9,786 nt of DNA from Treponema sp. (lineage in GTDB: Bacteria > Spirochaetota > Spirochaetia > Treponematales > Breznakiellaceae), in the NCBI GenBank assembly GCA_031268125.1, contig JAIRXT010000263.1:1-9786 (forward strand). Reading direction: 5' to 3'. Below are positions 1-6,867 of this stretch, piece after piece. The position numbers were made by a program, and so were the translations under genes. The number at the start of each line of letters is the position of its first letter. Within the stretch, counting starts at the first letter, position 1. The notes under the pieces are model-generated. The model had not been told where the DNA came from and ran no database searches. It was given only the letters and a program-made list of their open reading frames with translations.

Positions 1-909
1 GGTGATCCGGGGTACTGCATATTCACTAAAGAAAAACTCGTCGCAGCTTACCAGGGCCATGTCCCCGGGGACCGAAAGCCCCGCATCGCTGAGCGCCCGG
101 ACGGCCCCCAGGGCAACCATATCGTTAATCGCCAGAACGGCGCTGGGCATGGGACCGCGCAGTTGTTCCCGCATGGCGGCGTAACCGCTGGGTACGTAAT
201 AATCGGAAAAATGAACATAGCCGGGATGGTAAACCAGGCCCAGTTCCGCCATGATCCGCTTATAGGCTTTGAAACGATCGCTGGTAACACGGACCCCTAC
301 CTCCCCTCCCAAAAAACCGATACGCCGGTGTCCCAGGTCCCGAAGGTGTTGTAAAGCCAGAAACACGCCGCGATCCAGATCCCGAATCACAAAATCGCAG
401 GCGGTCCCTTCAAACTTTTGCCCGATGATGATTACCGGTATCTCCCGCCGCAGCAGATTCAGGGCCGCCAGGTAATCCGCGGAGATCTCGTCCATGTCTA
501 TTTGGCCGCCGGTAACGATCAGCCCGTCAAGGCGCTCCTCCAGGGCCATCTGGAAATAGGCGGATTCTCCCAGGGACTTTTTGAAGCTCCGGGAATAACT
601 GCCGTACATAGTGTTGTACAGGACCACCGAATAGCCCTGTTCCGCCGCACAGCGTTCAATCTCCAAAAAGAGCGCCGAAAAATAGGGATTGGTTATATCC
701 GGCAGGATAACGCCGACAGACTGGGTTTTACTGGTGCTGAGGCCCCGGGCCAGCGCGCTGGGCGAAAAATGGTTCTGGTCTATAACATCCTGCACAACGG
801 CCCGGGTCCGGGGAGCCACCAGGGGGCTGCCGTTTAATACCCGGGATACCGTGCTGATGGATACCTGAGCCTGCTCCGCAATTTGATAGATGGTCTTTTT
901 TCCCCGCAC
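1..909 (-). CDS. LacI-family transcriptional regulator (C-terminus cut by window edge)
   Basis: Reading the - strand from a GTG at 909-907 gives 303 uninterrupted codons to the window edge, with no stop. The N-terminus (VRGKKTIYQIAEQAQVSIST, then VSRVLNGSPLV) is a LacI-type helix-turn-helix plus hinge. The hinge is followed by the usual SALARGLSTSKTQSVGVILP linker into a periplasmic-binding-protein-like core (DITNPYF, LDGLIVTGG, HRRIGFLGG, AVLAINDMVALGA, VPGDMALVSCDEF). By family length about 55-60 residues are missing beyond the edge. The GTG start is chosen because it leaves five residues before the conserved T-I-Y, and a GGGG element (916-919) lies 6 nt upstream. An in-frame ATG at 960-958 would add 17 residues but has no ribosome site. 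The protein likely represses the divergent operon and perhaps itself, with a sugar or sugar phosphate as inducer (inference). Family assignment is very secure; the ligand is unknown. Confidence 0.95.
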   Translation of the reverse strand, partial: MRGKKTIYQIAEQAQVSISTVSRVLNGSPLVAPRTRAVVQDVIDQNHFSPSALARGLSTSKTQSVGVILPDITNPYFSALFLEIERCAAEQGYSVVLYNTMYGSYSRSFKKSLGESAYFQMALEERLDGLIVTGGQIDMDEISADYLAALNLLRREIPVIIIGQKFEGTACDFVIRDLDRGVFLALQHLRDLGHRRIGFLGGEVGVRVTSDRFKAYKRIMAELGLVYHPGYVHFSDYYVPSGYAAMREQLRGPMPSAVLAINDMVALGAVRALSDAGLSVPGDMALVSCDEFFFSEYAVPRIT

Positions 910-991
910 CCTCAACCCCAAATGCAATTTTCTGAAATTACCGATTTTATTGTATTGCATTTTATTATATACAACAATACTATATCAAATT
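910..991. promoter_or_regulatory. Divergent promoter region between the LacI gene and the ROK-led operon
   Basis: This is a short AT-rich spacer between outward-facing genes. On the - strand a perfect TATAAT lies at 969-964, about 55 nt before the chosen regulator start, without a clear -35. On the + strand TTGCAT (955-960) and TACTAT (978-983) are separated by exactly 17 nt, but each is an imperfect match. The two candidate promoters overlap, so one bound repressor could affect both. Two nested dyads are visible: TTGTAT/ATACAA (950-955/969-974) and GTATTG/CAATAC (952-957/975-980). These short arms could arise by chance in AT-rich DNA. Confidence 0.5.
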
Positions 992-1963
992 ATGAAAATA
1001 GAAGCGCTTTCATACCTTGGGATAGACCTGGGGGGGACAAAATTACTCATCGGTGAAATGGATTCTGCCGGTACGATCATCAGCCGCAAACAATACCGGT
1101 CCGGATTCCTTGATCAAACCAATGCCCTGCAGGTTATTGAGGCGTCTCTTGAGGACTATCTGCGGACCGGGCGGATACAGTATGAAAAGCCGCCCCAGGC
1201 CATAGGGCTTGGGCTGGTCGGCCGGGTAAACAACGCGCTGGGTATTTGGTATCAGATAGACGCCCGGCGTACCACGGAACTAAAGATTACGGAGATTCTC
1301 GGCCGGAAATTCGCCCTCCCCTGCTATGTGGAAAACGATGTACGCAGCGCCCTCAAGGCGGAGCTTCTGTTTGGCTGCGGACAGCAGTCGAAGGATTTTG
1401 TCTATATCAATGTGGGAACCGGCATTGCCGCGGGGATCGTATCCGGGGGGCATGTTTTACAGGGCGGGCATTGCAACGCCGGGGAGGCGGGGCATACCCG
1501 TGTGGGGGTCGATCCGGGGGTAGAGATTCCCTGCGAATGCGGCCGGGTGAACTGCGTGGAGGCCGTTGCTTCCGGTTCGGGGCTGGATAAATGCGCCCGC
1601 GCGCTGATACACCGTTACCCGGACAGCATCCTGTCCATTCCGGCGGGGGGCAAGCCGGTGGAGGTAAAGGAAATATTCGAAAAATCCGGCCGGGACCCTC
1701 TCTGCGCCCGGTTGGTTGATACTGCCGCCCTGGCTGTCGCGAATCTGATCATGAACCTGGTCCGTACCAGCGATCCCGACATGGTGGTACTGGGGGGCGG
1801 CGTAGTATCCGATCGGTTCCTGTTCCCCAAAATACAGGCGGCGCTGGACCCGCATACCATGCGTTTTGTTACGCGGGGGGTGGAGATTACCCGGCTGGAC
1901 CCCGCATACGCGGGCCTTATGGGGGCCTGTACCGTGGCTATGAACCGGGAATTTTCAAACTGA
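992..1963 (+). CDS. ROK-family sugar kinase
   Basis: The product is 323 aa, a normal length for a ROK kinase, which transfers phosphate from ATP to a hexose or amino sugar in the cytoplasm. Visible motifs are the N-terminal phosphate loop DLGGTK (12-17), VENDVRSAL with putative catalytic Asp116, NVGTGIAAGIV (140-150), GEAGHT (164-169) with zinc-ligand His168, and the zinc cysteine cluster CECGRVNC followed by VE (181-190). There is no N-terminal helix-turn-helix, so it is an enzyme rather than a ROK repressor. The start at 992 is chosen because DLGGTK then begins at residue 12. An in-frame ATG at 890 would read back through the promoter region and add a hydrophobic tail. No Shine-Dalgarno precedes 992, so the message may have little or no leader. 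It is the first gene of the operon, 18 nt before the NagB-like gene. That neighbour suggests glucosamine or another aldose as substrate, but specificity cannot be read from the sequence. Confidence 0.93.
   Translation: MKIEALSYLGIDLGGTKLLIGEMDSAGTIISRKQYRSGFLDQTNALQVIEASLEDYLRTGRIQYEKPPQAIGLGLVGRVNNALGIWYQIDARRTTELKITEILGRKFALPCYVENDVRSALKAELLFGCGQQSKDFVYINVGTGIAAGIVSGGHVLQGGHCNAGEAGHTRVGVDPGVEIPCECGRVNCVEAVASGSGLDKCARALIHRYPDSILSIPAGGKPVEVKEIFEKSGRDPLCARLVDTAALAVANLIMNLVRTSDPDMVVLGGGVVSDRFLFPKIQAALDPHTMRFVTRGVEITRLDPAYAGLMGACTVAMNREFSN
999..1012. promoter_or_regulatory. Candidate LacI-family operator (AAGCGCTT core)
   Basis: The 14-mer TAGAAGCGCTTTCA contains a perfect 8-bp palindrome, AAGCGCTT (1002-1009), with a central CG. 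This is the AANCGNTT core typical of GalR/LacI/CcpA-type operators. It matches 12 of 14 positions of the CcpA-type consensus TGWAANCGNTNWCA. It sits in codons 3-7 of the ROK gene, just downstream of the candidate + strand promoter, where a bound repressor could block initiation or elongation. The LacI-family gene next door supports this role. Function is inferred. Confidence 0.5.
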
Positions 1964-1981
1964 ACTAAAGAGAGGCGGATT

Positions 1982-2764
1982 ATGCTGAATGTAACGATTA
2001 TGCAGGATGAAGCGGCCTTTGACCGTGCCGCCGCCTGGAGGATCATCGCCGGGATGCTGGCTAATCCCCGGGCGGTTATCGGTCTTTCTACCGGGCAGAC
2101 TACCAAAAACATGCACCGCCTGGTAAGTGAAATTTACGCCCTCTGTCCCTTTGATGTTTCGGGGATAACCATTTTCAATGTGGATGAGCTGACCAACCTC
2201 CCCCGGAGCTACTCCGGCTGCTGTTACACCATGATAAAAGAGCAGATTGCGGATCCCCTGCAGATACGGGAAGAAAATTTTATCATGCCTCCCACCATGT
2301 CCGATGATTTTGAAGAAGAATCCCGGCGTTTCCAGCGGGCTCTGGAGGCCCGTGGAGGCGTCGATCTGCAAATTCTGGGTCTGGGGGCCAACGGCCACAT
2401 CGGCATCAACCAGCCGGGCACCCCGTTTAACAGCGAAACCTGGGTATCGCCGATGGACCCCGTTTTTGAAGCCCGTGTACGGAGGGAAACGGGGGCAACC
2501 CATCCCCTGGGGGGGCTTACCCTGGGGATTCGCACCATCATGCACGCCCGCCGGATTGTCCTGGTTGCCAAGGGGGCCCACAAGGCGGATATGGTGGAGC
2601 GGATGATCCGGGGACCGGTTACCGAAGCCATTCCGGCCTCCGTATTGCAGCTTCACCCCAACTGCGAATTTCTTTTGGATGCGGAGGCGGCGCGGAACCT
2701 GAAAGGGCCGCCGGGAAAGGAATCCGGCCTTTCCTGCGAGGGGAACTGTTATGGACAGGTTTAG
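1982..2764 (+). CDS. NagB-like sugar-phosphate isomerase/deaminase with altered active site
   Basis: The product is 260 aa, close to the 266 aa of E. coli NagB, which converts glucosamine-6-phosphate to fructose-6-phosphate and ammonia. Family motifs are present: the phosphate-binding GLSTGQTT (34-41), FNVDEL with general-base Asp68 (E. coli Asp72), and GLGANGHIGINQPG (133-146) with ring-opening His139 (E. coli His143). By motif alignment, E. coli Asp141 is Asn137 here, a change I recall in some Firmicute NagB proteins. More unusually, E. coli Glu148 of the catalytic His-Asp-Glu set is Gln144 (codon CAG). The fold is therefore clear, but canonical deaminase activity is not assured, and the protein may isomerise a different sugar phosphate. 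AGAGGCGG a few nt upstream is a good ribosome site. The last 14 nt overlap the GH9 gene, suggesting translational coupling. No nagA is visible in the window. Confidence 0.88.
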   Translation: MLNVTIMQDEAAFDRAAAWRIIAGMLANPRAVIGLSTGQTTKNMHRLVSEIYALCPFDVSGITIFNVDELTNLPRSYSGCCYTMIKEQIADPLQIREENFIMPPTMSDDFEEESRRFQRALEARGGVDLQILGLGANGHIGINQPGTPFNSETWVSPMDPVFEARVRRETGATHPLGGLTLGIRTIMHARRIVLVAKGAHKADMVERMIRGPVTEAIPASVLQLHPNCEFLLDAEAARNLKGPPGKESGLSCEGNCYGQV

Positions 2765-5162
2765 CCCCGGCGAATCCCTGGGACGGGAACTGGCGGAGAC
2801 CGGTTATATCCACCGCCCCTTGCCCCTGCACCCGGAAAATTCCCTGGAGGCCCGCTGCCTGCAGAAAAAGGTCCTGCGGGAACGGGTCCTTTGGGACATG
2901 CGGAGCCTTGAGGGCTGGAGCGGCAAAGGCCCGGGGACCTTAAACCACAACGGCGTCCCCGATGACCTGGGCCGGGTAAGCCTGCGGATGGAACTCCCCG
3001 CGGTTACCGGCCGGTGGCCGGAGGAAGCTCCCGACGGGGACTATACCCCCTTTTGCCGCCAACTGGCCCTGTACCGGGTGGATTCGGAAAACTGGGAGGA
3101 TTACAACCGGATCTCCCTGTGGATCCGGCCGGACTGTCCCGGCGCCCGGACGGTAAGTATCGCCCTGATCTTCGCCAACAGCGGCGCAACGCCCGTACCG
3201 GATCCCTACGGCCGGGAGGGCCATCACGAACTGTACCCCCTCAACCGGAGTTGGAATCACTGTGTGCTGGAGATACCGGAACTGCCCCGGGACAAGATAA
3301 CCATGATAGGCTTTGAGAGCGCCGCCTTCGGCAAGGACCGCTCCACCGGGGATTTCCTGCGCTTTGACATCGGCGAAATCCGCCTGCAGCAGGTGGAAAG
3401 CCCCGAGCCCGTTCACGGCTGGCTCCCCGGAGATGGTAGAATCGCCTACGCCATGAGCGGCTATGCCGTCGAAGGCCGGAAGACCGCCATCCTCCGGGCC
3501 GCGGGGAAAGAACCGCCGGTTTTTACCCTGCGAAAAACTTCGGGGGAAACGGCCCTGGAAGGGAAGGCCCGGTTTTACCCCAGCCCGCTGGGGGATTTTT
3601 ACGTCCTTGACTTCAGCGCCCTGGGACCGGGGGAATACACCCTGCAATGCGGCGATACCGTTACCCCGCCCTTCCCGGTTTCCGGGAGGATCTGGGCGGA
3701 TTCGGTATGGAAGGCGCTGAATTTTGTATTCTGTGAACGCTGCGGTTATCCGGTGACGGGAAAACACGGCGGCTGCCACGGTGATATTATTGCCGAACAT
3801 GGGGGGCTGAAACTGGTTTACAACGGCGGCTGGCACGATGCCGGGGATATGTCCCAGCAGACCCTGCAAAGCGCCGATGTGATGTTCAGCCTGCTGGAAC
3901 TGGCGCGGCAGGTCCGGGGGGAGAATAAACAGCTTTACCTGCGCCTTCTGGAGGAGGCGGAGTGGGGTCTTGACTTTGTGCTGAAATGCCGTTTTGGCGA
4001 CGGTTACCGGGCTTCCAGCGCCGGCATCGTGGACTGGTCCGATGGGTTTATTGGTAATATGGATGACCGGCCCGCCCGGGTGCAAAACAACTCCTTCGAC
4101 AACCTGCTCTACGCCGCCTATGAAGCCTATGCCGCGGAAACCCTGGAACAGGACCCCATGCTCTGCGAAAAACTCCTGTCCGTTGCGGAGGAAGATTTTG
4201 CCTTTGCCGGGGCGGTTTTCCGGGAACGGGGCTTTTCCGAACGGCCGGTCAAATGGGAACATAGCTACGCTACCTCCCCTTCCCAGTATATGGCAACCCG
4301 GTCCTGGGCGGCCTCCCTGTTGTACCGGCTGACGGGAAAGGCCGAATACGCCGCCGCAGCGGTTCAATCTGCGGATTATGTCCTCCGCTGTCAGCGGACC
4401 GAACCTGTGGGGGAGACAGATCTTTGGGGCTTTTTTTACCGGGATACGGATAAGCGCGTAATTCAGCATTTTAACCACCAGAGCCGGGATCAGGTGTACA
4501 TGCAGGCCCTGGCGCTGCTGCTGCAAACCCAGCCGGATCATGCCGAAAGCGGCCGCTGGCGGCGGGGGCTGGAGTATTTTGCCGCCTATATCAAGGCCCT
4601 TATGCGCCGGGTAGAACCCTACGGGATGCTTCCCGGCGGGATATACCACCGGGACGAAGCCCTGGACGGGGAAAGCTTTGAACGCCAGCACCAGGGCCTT
4701 GGGGCCGGCGCAACGGAGGAGTACGGCCTCCAGCTTAGGGCCGGAACCGCCCTGGACGGGGAGCACTACCTGCGGATATTCCCGGTGTGGTTCTCCTTCC
4801 GGGGGAACAGCGCCGTCCACCTTGCCGCGGGGAAGGCGGCGGCCGTCTGCGGAAAGGTCCTGGGGGACGGGGAGCTTCTGGACATTGCCCGTGAACAGCT
4901 CTACTGGGTGCTGGGAAAAAACCCTTTCTGCCAGTCCCTGATGTACGGGGAAGGTCATAACTACCCGGAGCAGGCGGCGTTCCTGCCGGGTACCATGACC
5001 GGACAACTGCCGGTGGGTATTCAAACCCGGAATCACGAGGATGTTCCCTACTGGCCCCAGTCCAATAACGCCACCTACAAAGAGGTCTGGCTTACCGCGG
5101 CGGGGAAATGGTTTTCCCTGGTGGCGGAACTGCAGAAGCCGGCGGGCGCGCATTGTCCTTGA
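2751..5162 (+). CDS. Glycoside hydrolase family 9 protein, cytoplasmic, with N-terminal beta-sandwich domain
   Basis: The product is 803 aa with no signal peptide, so it should act inside the cell on imported oligosaccharides. Residues about 45-225 look like a jelly-roll carbohydrate-binding-like domain (beta-strand-rich, ending FDIGEIRLQQVE). Residues about 230-320 resemble the Ig-like CelD_N domain of GH9 enzymes. The catalytic (alpha/alpha)6 domain follows. NGGWHDAGDMSQQ carries the Asp363/Asp366 pair, and GKNPFCQS (722-729) and GEGHNYP (733-739) match GH9 landmarks. SNNATYKEVW places Glu778 as the likely catalytic acid. The substrate-binding PHHR motif of endoglucanases is absent; EQAAFLPG stands at its place. 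GH9 covers cellulases and exo-beta-glucosaminidases. With a sugar kinase and a NagB-like enzyme upstream, an exo-acting glucosaminidase or glucosidase is plausible, but this is inference. GAGGGGAA precedes the ATG. Confidence 0.88.
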   Translation: MDRFSPGESLGRELAETGYIHRPLPLHPENSLEARCLQKKVLRERVLWDMRSLEGWSGKGPGTLNHNGVPDDLGRVSLRMELPAVTGRWPEEAPDGDYTPFCRQLALYRVDSENWEDYNRISLWIRPDCPGARTVSIALIFANSGATPVPDPYGREGHHELYPLNRSWNHCVLEIPELPRDKITMIGFESAAFGKDRSTGDFLRFDIGEIRLQQVESPEPVHGWLPGDGRIAYAMSGYAVEGRKTAILRAAGKEPPVFTLRKTSGETALEGKARFYPSPLGDFYVLDFSALGPGEYTLQCGDTVTPPFPVSGRIWADSVWKALNFVFCERCGYPVTGKHGGCHGDIIAEHGGLKLVYNGGWHDAGDMSQQTLQSADVMFSLLELARQVRGENKQLYLRLLEEAEWGLDFVLKCRFGDGYRASSAGIVDWSDGFIGNMDDRPARVQNNSFDNLLYAAYEAYAAETLEQDPMLCEKLLSVAEEDFAFAGAVFRERGFSERPVKWEHSYATSPSQYMATRSWAASLLYRLTGKAEYAAAAVQSADYVLRCQRTEPVGETDLWGFFYRDTDKRVIQHFNHQSRDQVYMQALALLLQTQPDHAESGRWRRGLEYFAAYIKALMRRVEPYGMLPGGIYHRDEALDGESFERQHQGLGAGATEEYGLQLRAGTALDGEHYLRIFPVWFSFRGNSAVHLAAGKAAAVCGKVLGDGELLDIAREQLYWVLGKNPFCQSLMYGEGHNYPEQAAFLPGTMTGQLPVGIQTRNHEDVPYWPQSNNATYKEVWLTAAGKWFSLVAELQKPAGAHCP

Positions 5163-5172
5163 AGGGGAAACT

Positions 5173-6036
5173 ATGCTGAAAATCGGATTTGCCGATTATT
5201 ACCTGGATAACTGGCATGCCAACAATTACCCCGCTTTCCTGCGGCAGACTATTGCCGCATACGGCTATTCCGCGCAGGTTTATGCCGCCTGGGCTGTAAA
5301 GGACCTTGAGGGCGGGCAAAGTACGGAGCAATGGTGCCGGGAACGGAACATCCGCCCCATGCGGAGCCTGGGGGAACTTATCGAGGCCGTGGACGCCCTT
5401 ATGCTGATCGCCGCGGACGACTCGGAATTTCACCGCCTTCTGTGCCCGGAGGTTCTGGCATGCGGCAAGCCCGTGTATGTGGATAAGACATTTGCCCCGG
5501 ATCTAAAGAGCGCCGGGGAATTTTTTGCCATCGCCGAAAGGCACGGAACACCGGTATTTTCATCCTCCGCACAGCGATACTGTCAACACCTTATCGATTA
5601 TCTGCGGGAACGGGAGGGACCAACCCGCTTTATGTCCACCGTGGGCCCCCACAGCCTGGCCGCCTACGCCGTACACCAACTGGAGCCCATCGTGGCCGTG
5701 ATGGGTACCGGGGTAAAACGGATCAAAGCCTTCGCCGTTGGCAGCGCGGTAACTCAGCTTATTTTGGATTACGGCGGCGGACGGCTGGCAAGTTTTACCC
5801 AGACGCCCCAGCCCTGGGCGGAATTTAACTTCATGGTGAGCGACGGCGAAACCGGCAGAAGACTGCACAGCGACGACGGCAACTTTTACGCTAATCTGAT
5901 GAAGGCCGTCCTTGATTTCTTTGTCCACGGCATTGTACCGGTCCGCAAAGAAGAAACGCTGGAGATCATCGCCCTCATCGAGGCGGCAAAAAAAGCCCGG
6001 GAAAACCCGGATCAGTGGCTGGAAATTCACTATTAG
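5173..6036 (+). CDS. Atypical Gfo/Idh/MocA-family oxidoreductase
   Basis: The product is 287 aa, somewhat short for this family of NAD(P)-dependent sugar oxidoreductases (usually 330-380 aa). The key landmark is ACGKPVYVDKTFAPDL (96-111), which aligns with the GKxVxxEKPxA signature. Here EKP is replaced by DKT (104-106), with catalytic-type Lys105 kept. YAVHQLEPIVAVMG, with His168, corresponds to the H-x-x-D active-site helix. The N-terminus (MLKIGFADYYLDNWHANNYP) lacks a GxGxxG dinucleotide loop, so NAD(P) binding by the usual Rossmann mode is doubtful. The start at 5173 follows GAAGGGGAAA. An earlier in-frame ATG at 5041 lies inside the GH9 gene and is rejected. The gap to GH9 is 10 nt and to the ThuA-like gene 11 nt. 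In rhizobia ThuB, also of this family, works with ThuA on 3-keto-disaccharides, which makes this pairing suggestive. It could also be a divergent, non-catalytic member. Confidence 0.75.
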   Translation: MLKIGFADYYLDNWHANNYPAFLRQTIAAYGYSAQVYAAWAVKDLEGGQSTEQWCRERNIRPMRSLGELIEAVDALMLIAADDSEFHRLLCPEVLACGKPVYVDKTFAPDLKSAGEFFAIAERHGTPVFSSSAQRYCQHLIDYLREREGPTRFMSTVGPHSLAAYAVHQLEPIVAVMGTGVKRIKAFAVGSAVTQLILDYGGGRLASFTQTPQPWAEFNFMVSDGETGRRLHSDDGNFYANLMKAVLDFFVHGIVPVRKEETLEIIALIEAAKKARENPDQWLEIHY

Positions 6037-6047
6037 CGGAGGGCGGC

Positions 6048-6854
6048 ATGAAAAAAATACGAATCCACTATTTGCTGGGGGACGTACATACCGGGGGGCA
6101 CGACGTACACCGGATCGCCCGGGGGGCCTTAAAACTGCTGGACGCGGCGGGGATCTTCGACGTATTGCTGGTATGCGACGGGCCGGGAGATATAAGTTTT
6201 GACGATTACTTCGCCCGCGGCCGGATACGGGAAGCAGAAGCCTTTATCTTTAACTGCGGCAACTGGCGTTTTAATGTCCGGGAAGAACAGAAACTGCTGG
6301 AAGACGCCGTGTCCGGCGGAGCGGGCTTCTTGCTGATGCACGGGGACCATCCCTGTTACTGGCCCGCCGCGGGGATGGCCCCCTGGGAAGGCTTTGAACG
6401 GATGGCAGGTTTTGTATGGCGGGAAAAAACTTCCCACGGCGATTTTGGCGGCTTTCATATCAGTATTACTAAGACCGAACATCCGATTATGCAGGGACTT
6501 TCCGGCTTCGATACCCGTGACGAGGTCTTTTGCACCATGGAAAATCCCCACGGGGTTCCGTTTGAAGTACTGGCCACGGCCTTTTCCGACAGCCGGGTAA
6601 TTTCCCGTCATGGCGCCGCCGGGACCGGCAGGGAAGAACCGGTAGCCGTTACCGGCAGCTACGGAAAGGGCCGTACCTATAACCAGGGTCTGGGGCATGT
6701 GTGGCCCTACTACACCGGTCATGGGCTTGGGGAAAATACTATGGCTGCCTGGCTGCCGGCCCCCTTCCGCATTATGTTTGTCCGGGCCTGCGAGTGGATC
6801 GCCACGGGCAGGGTGGAACATACGGTGAATTTCAGCGGAAATATTCAGCTTTAG
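6048..6854 (+). CDS. ThuA-like domain protein
   Basis: The product is 268 aa with a class I glutamine amidotransferase-like fold typical of ThuA. Motifs are TGGHDVHR near the N-terminus (15-22), GFLLMHGDHP (about 98-107), TEHPIMQGLSGFDTRDEVF (about 144-162), and PVAVTGSYGKGRTYNQGLGH (about 202-221). These match the ThuA landmarks (TGGHD, HGA, HPI..G...DE, P..W...YGKGR....LGH). ThuA acts with ThuB in trehalose, maltitol and sucrose-isomer use through 3-keto derivatives in rhizobia; the chemistry of most relatives is unknown. The start at 6048 is chosen because GGAGGGCGG lies just upstream. An in-frame ATG at 6015 lies inside the preceding gene. No signal peptide is seen. Its place directly after a Gfo/Idh/MocA gene and before a dehydrogenase points to keto-sugar handling (inference). 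Confidence 0.85.
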   Translation: MKKIRIHYLLGDVHTGGHDVHRIARGALKLLDAAGIFDVLLVCDGPGDISFDDYFARGRIREAEAFIFNCGNWRFNVREEQKLLEDAVSGGAGFLLMHGDHPCYWPAAGMAPWEGFERMAGFVWREKTSHGDFGGFHISITKTEHPIMQGLSGFDTRDEVFCTMENPHGVPFEVLATAFSDSRVISRHGAAGTGREEPVAVTGSYGKGRTYNQGLGHVWPYYTGHGLGENTMAAWLPAPFRIMFVRACEWIATGRVEHTVNFSGNIQL

Positions 6855-6867
6855 GAAAGGAGAAACC

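Noticed and set aside
418..837. A 139-codon + strand frame at the left end
   Set aside because: It is antisense to the LacI-family gene, whose - strand frame stays open across 909 nt with continuous family motifs.
890..991. Upstream extension of the ROK kinase from an ATG at 890
   Set aside because: The added 34 residues are translated from the AT-rich promoter region, overlap the regulator's start, and precede the normal ROK N-terminus. The ATG at 992 fits the family length.
2940..5153. A 737-codon open frame on the - strand opposite the GH9 gene
   Set aside because: It is a shadow frame produced by GC-rich coding bias. Its translation is rich in Pro, Gly, Arg and His with no recognisable domain, while the + strand frame carries clear GH9 motifs.
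5041..5172. Earlier start for the Gfo/Idh/MocA-like gene
   Set aside because: It would lie within the last 120 nt of the GH9 gene without a ribosome site, while the ATG at 5173 has GAAGGGGAAA just before it and gives the natural MLKIGFAD N-terminus.
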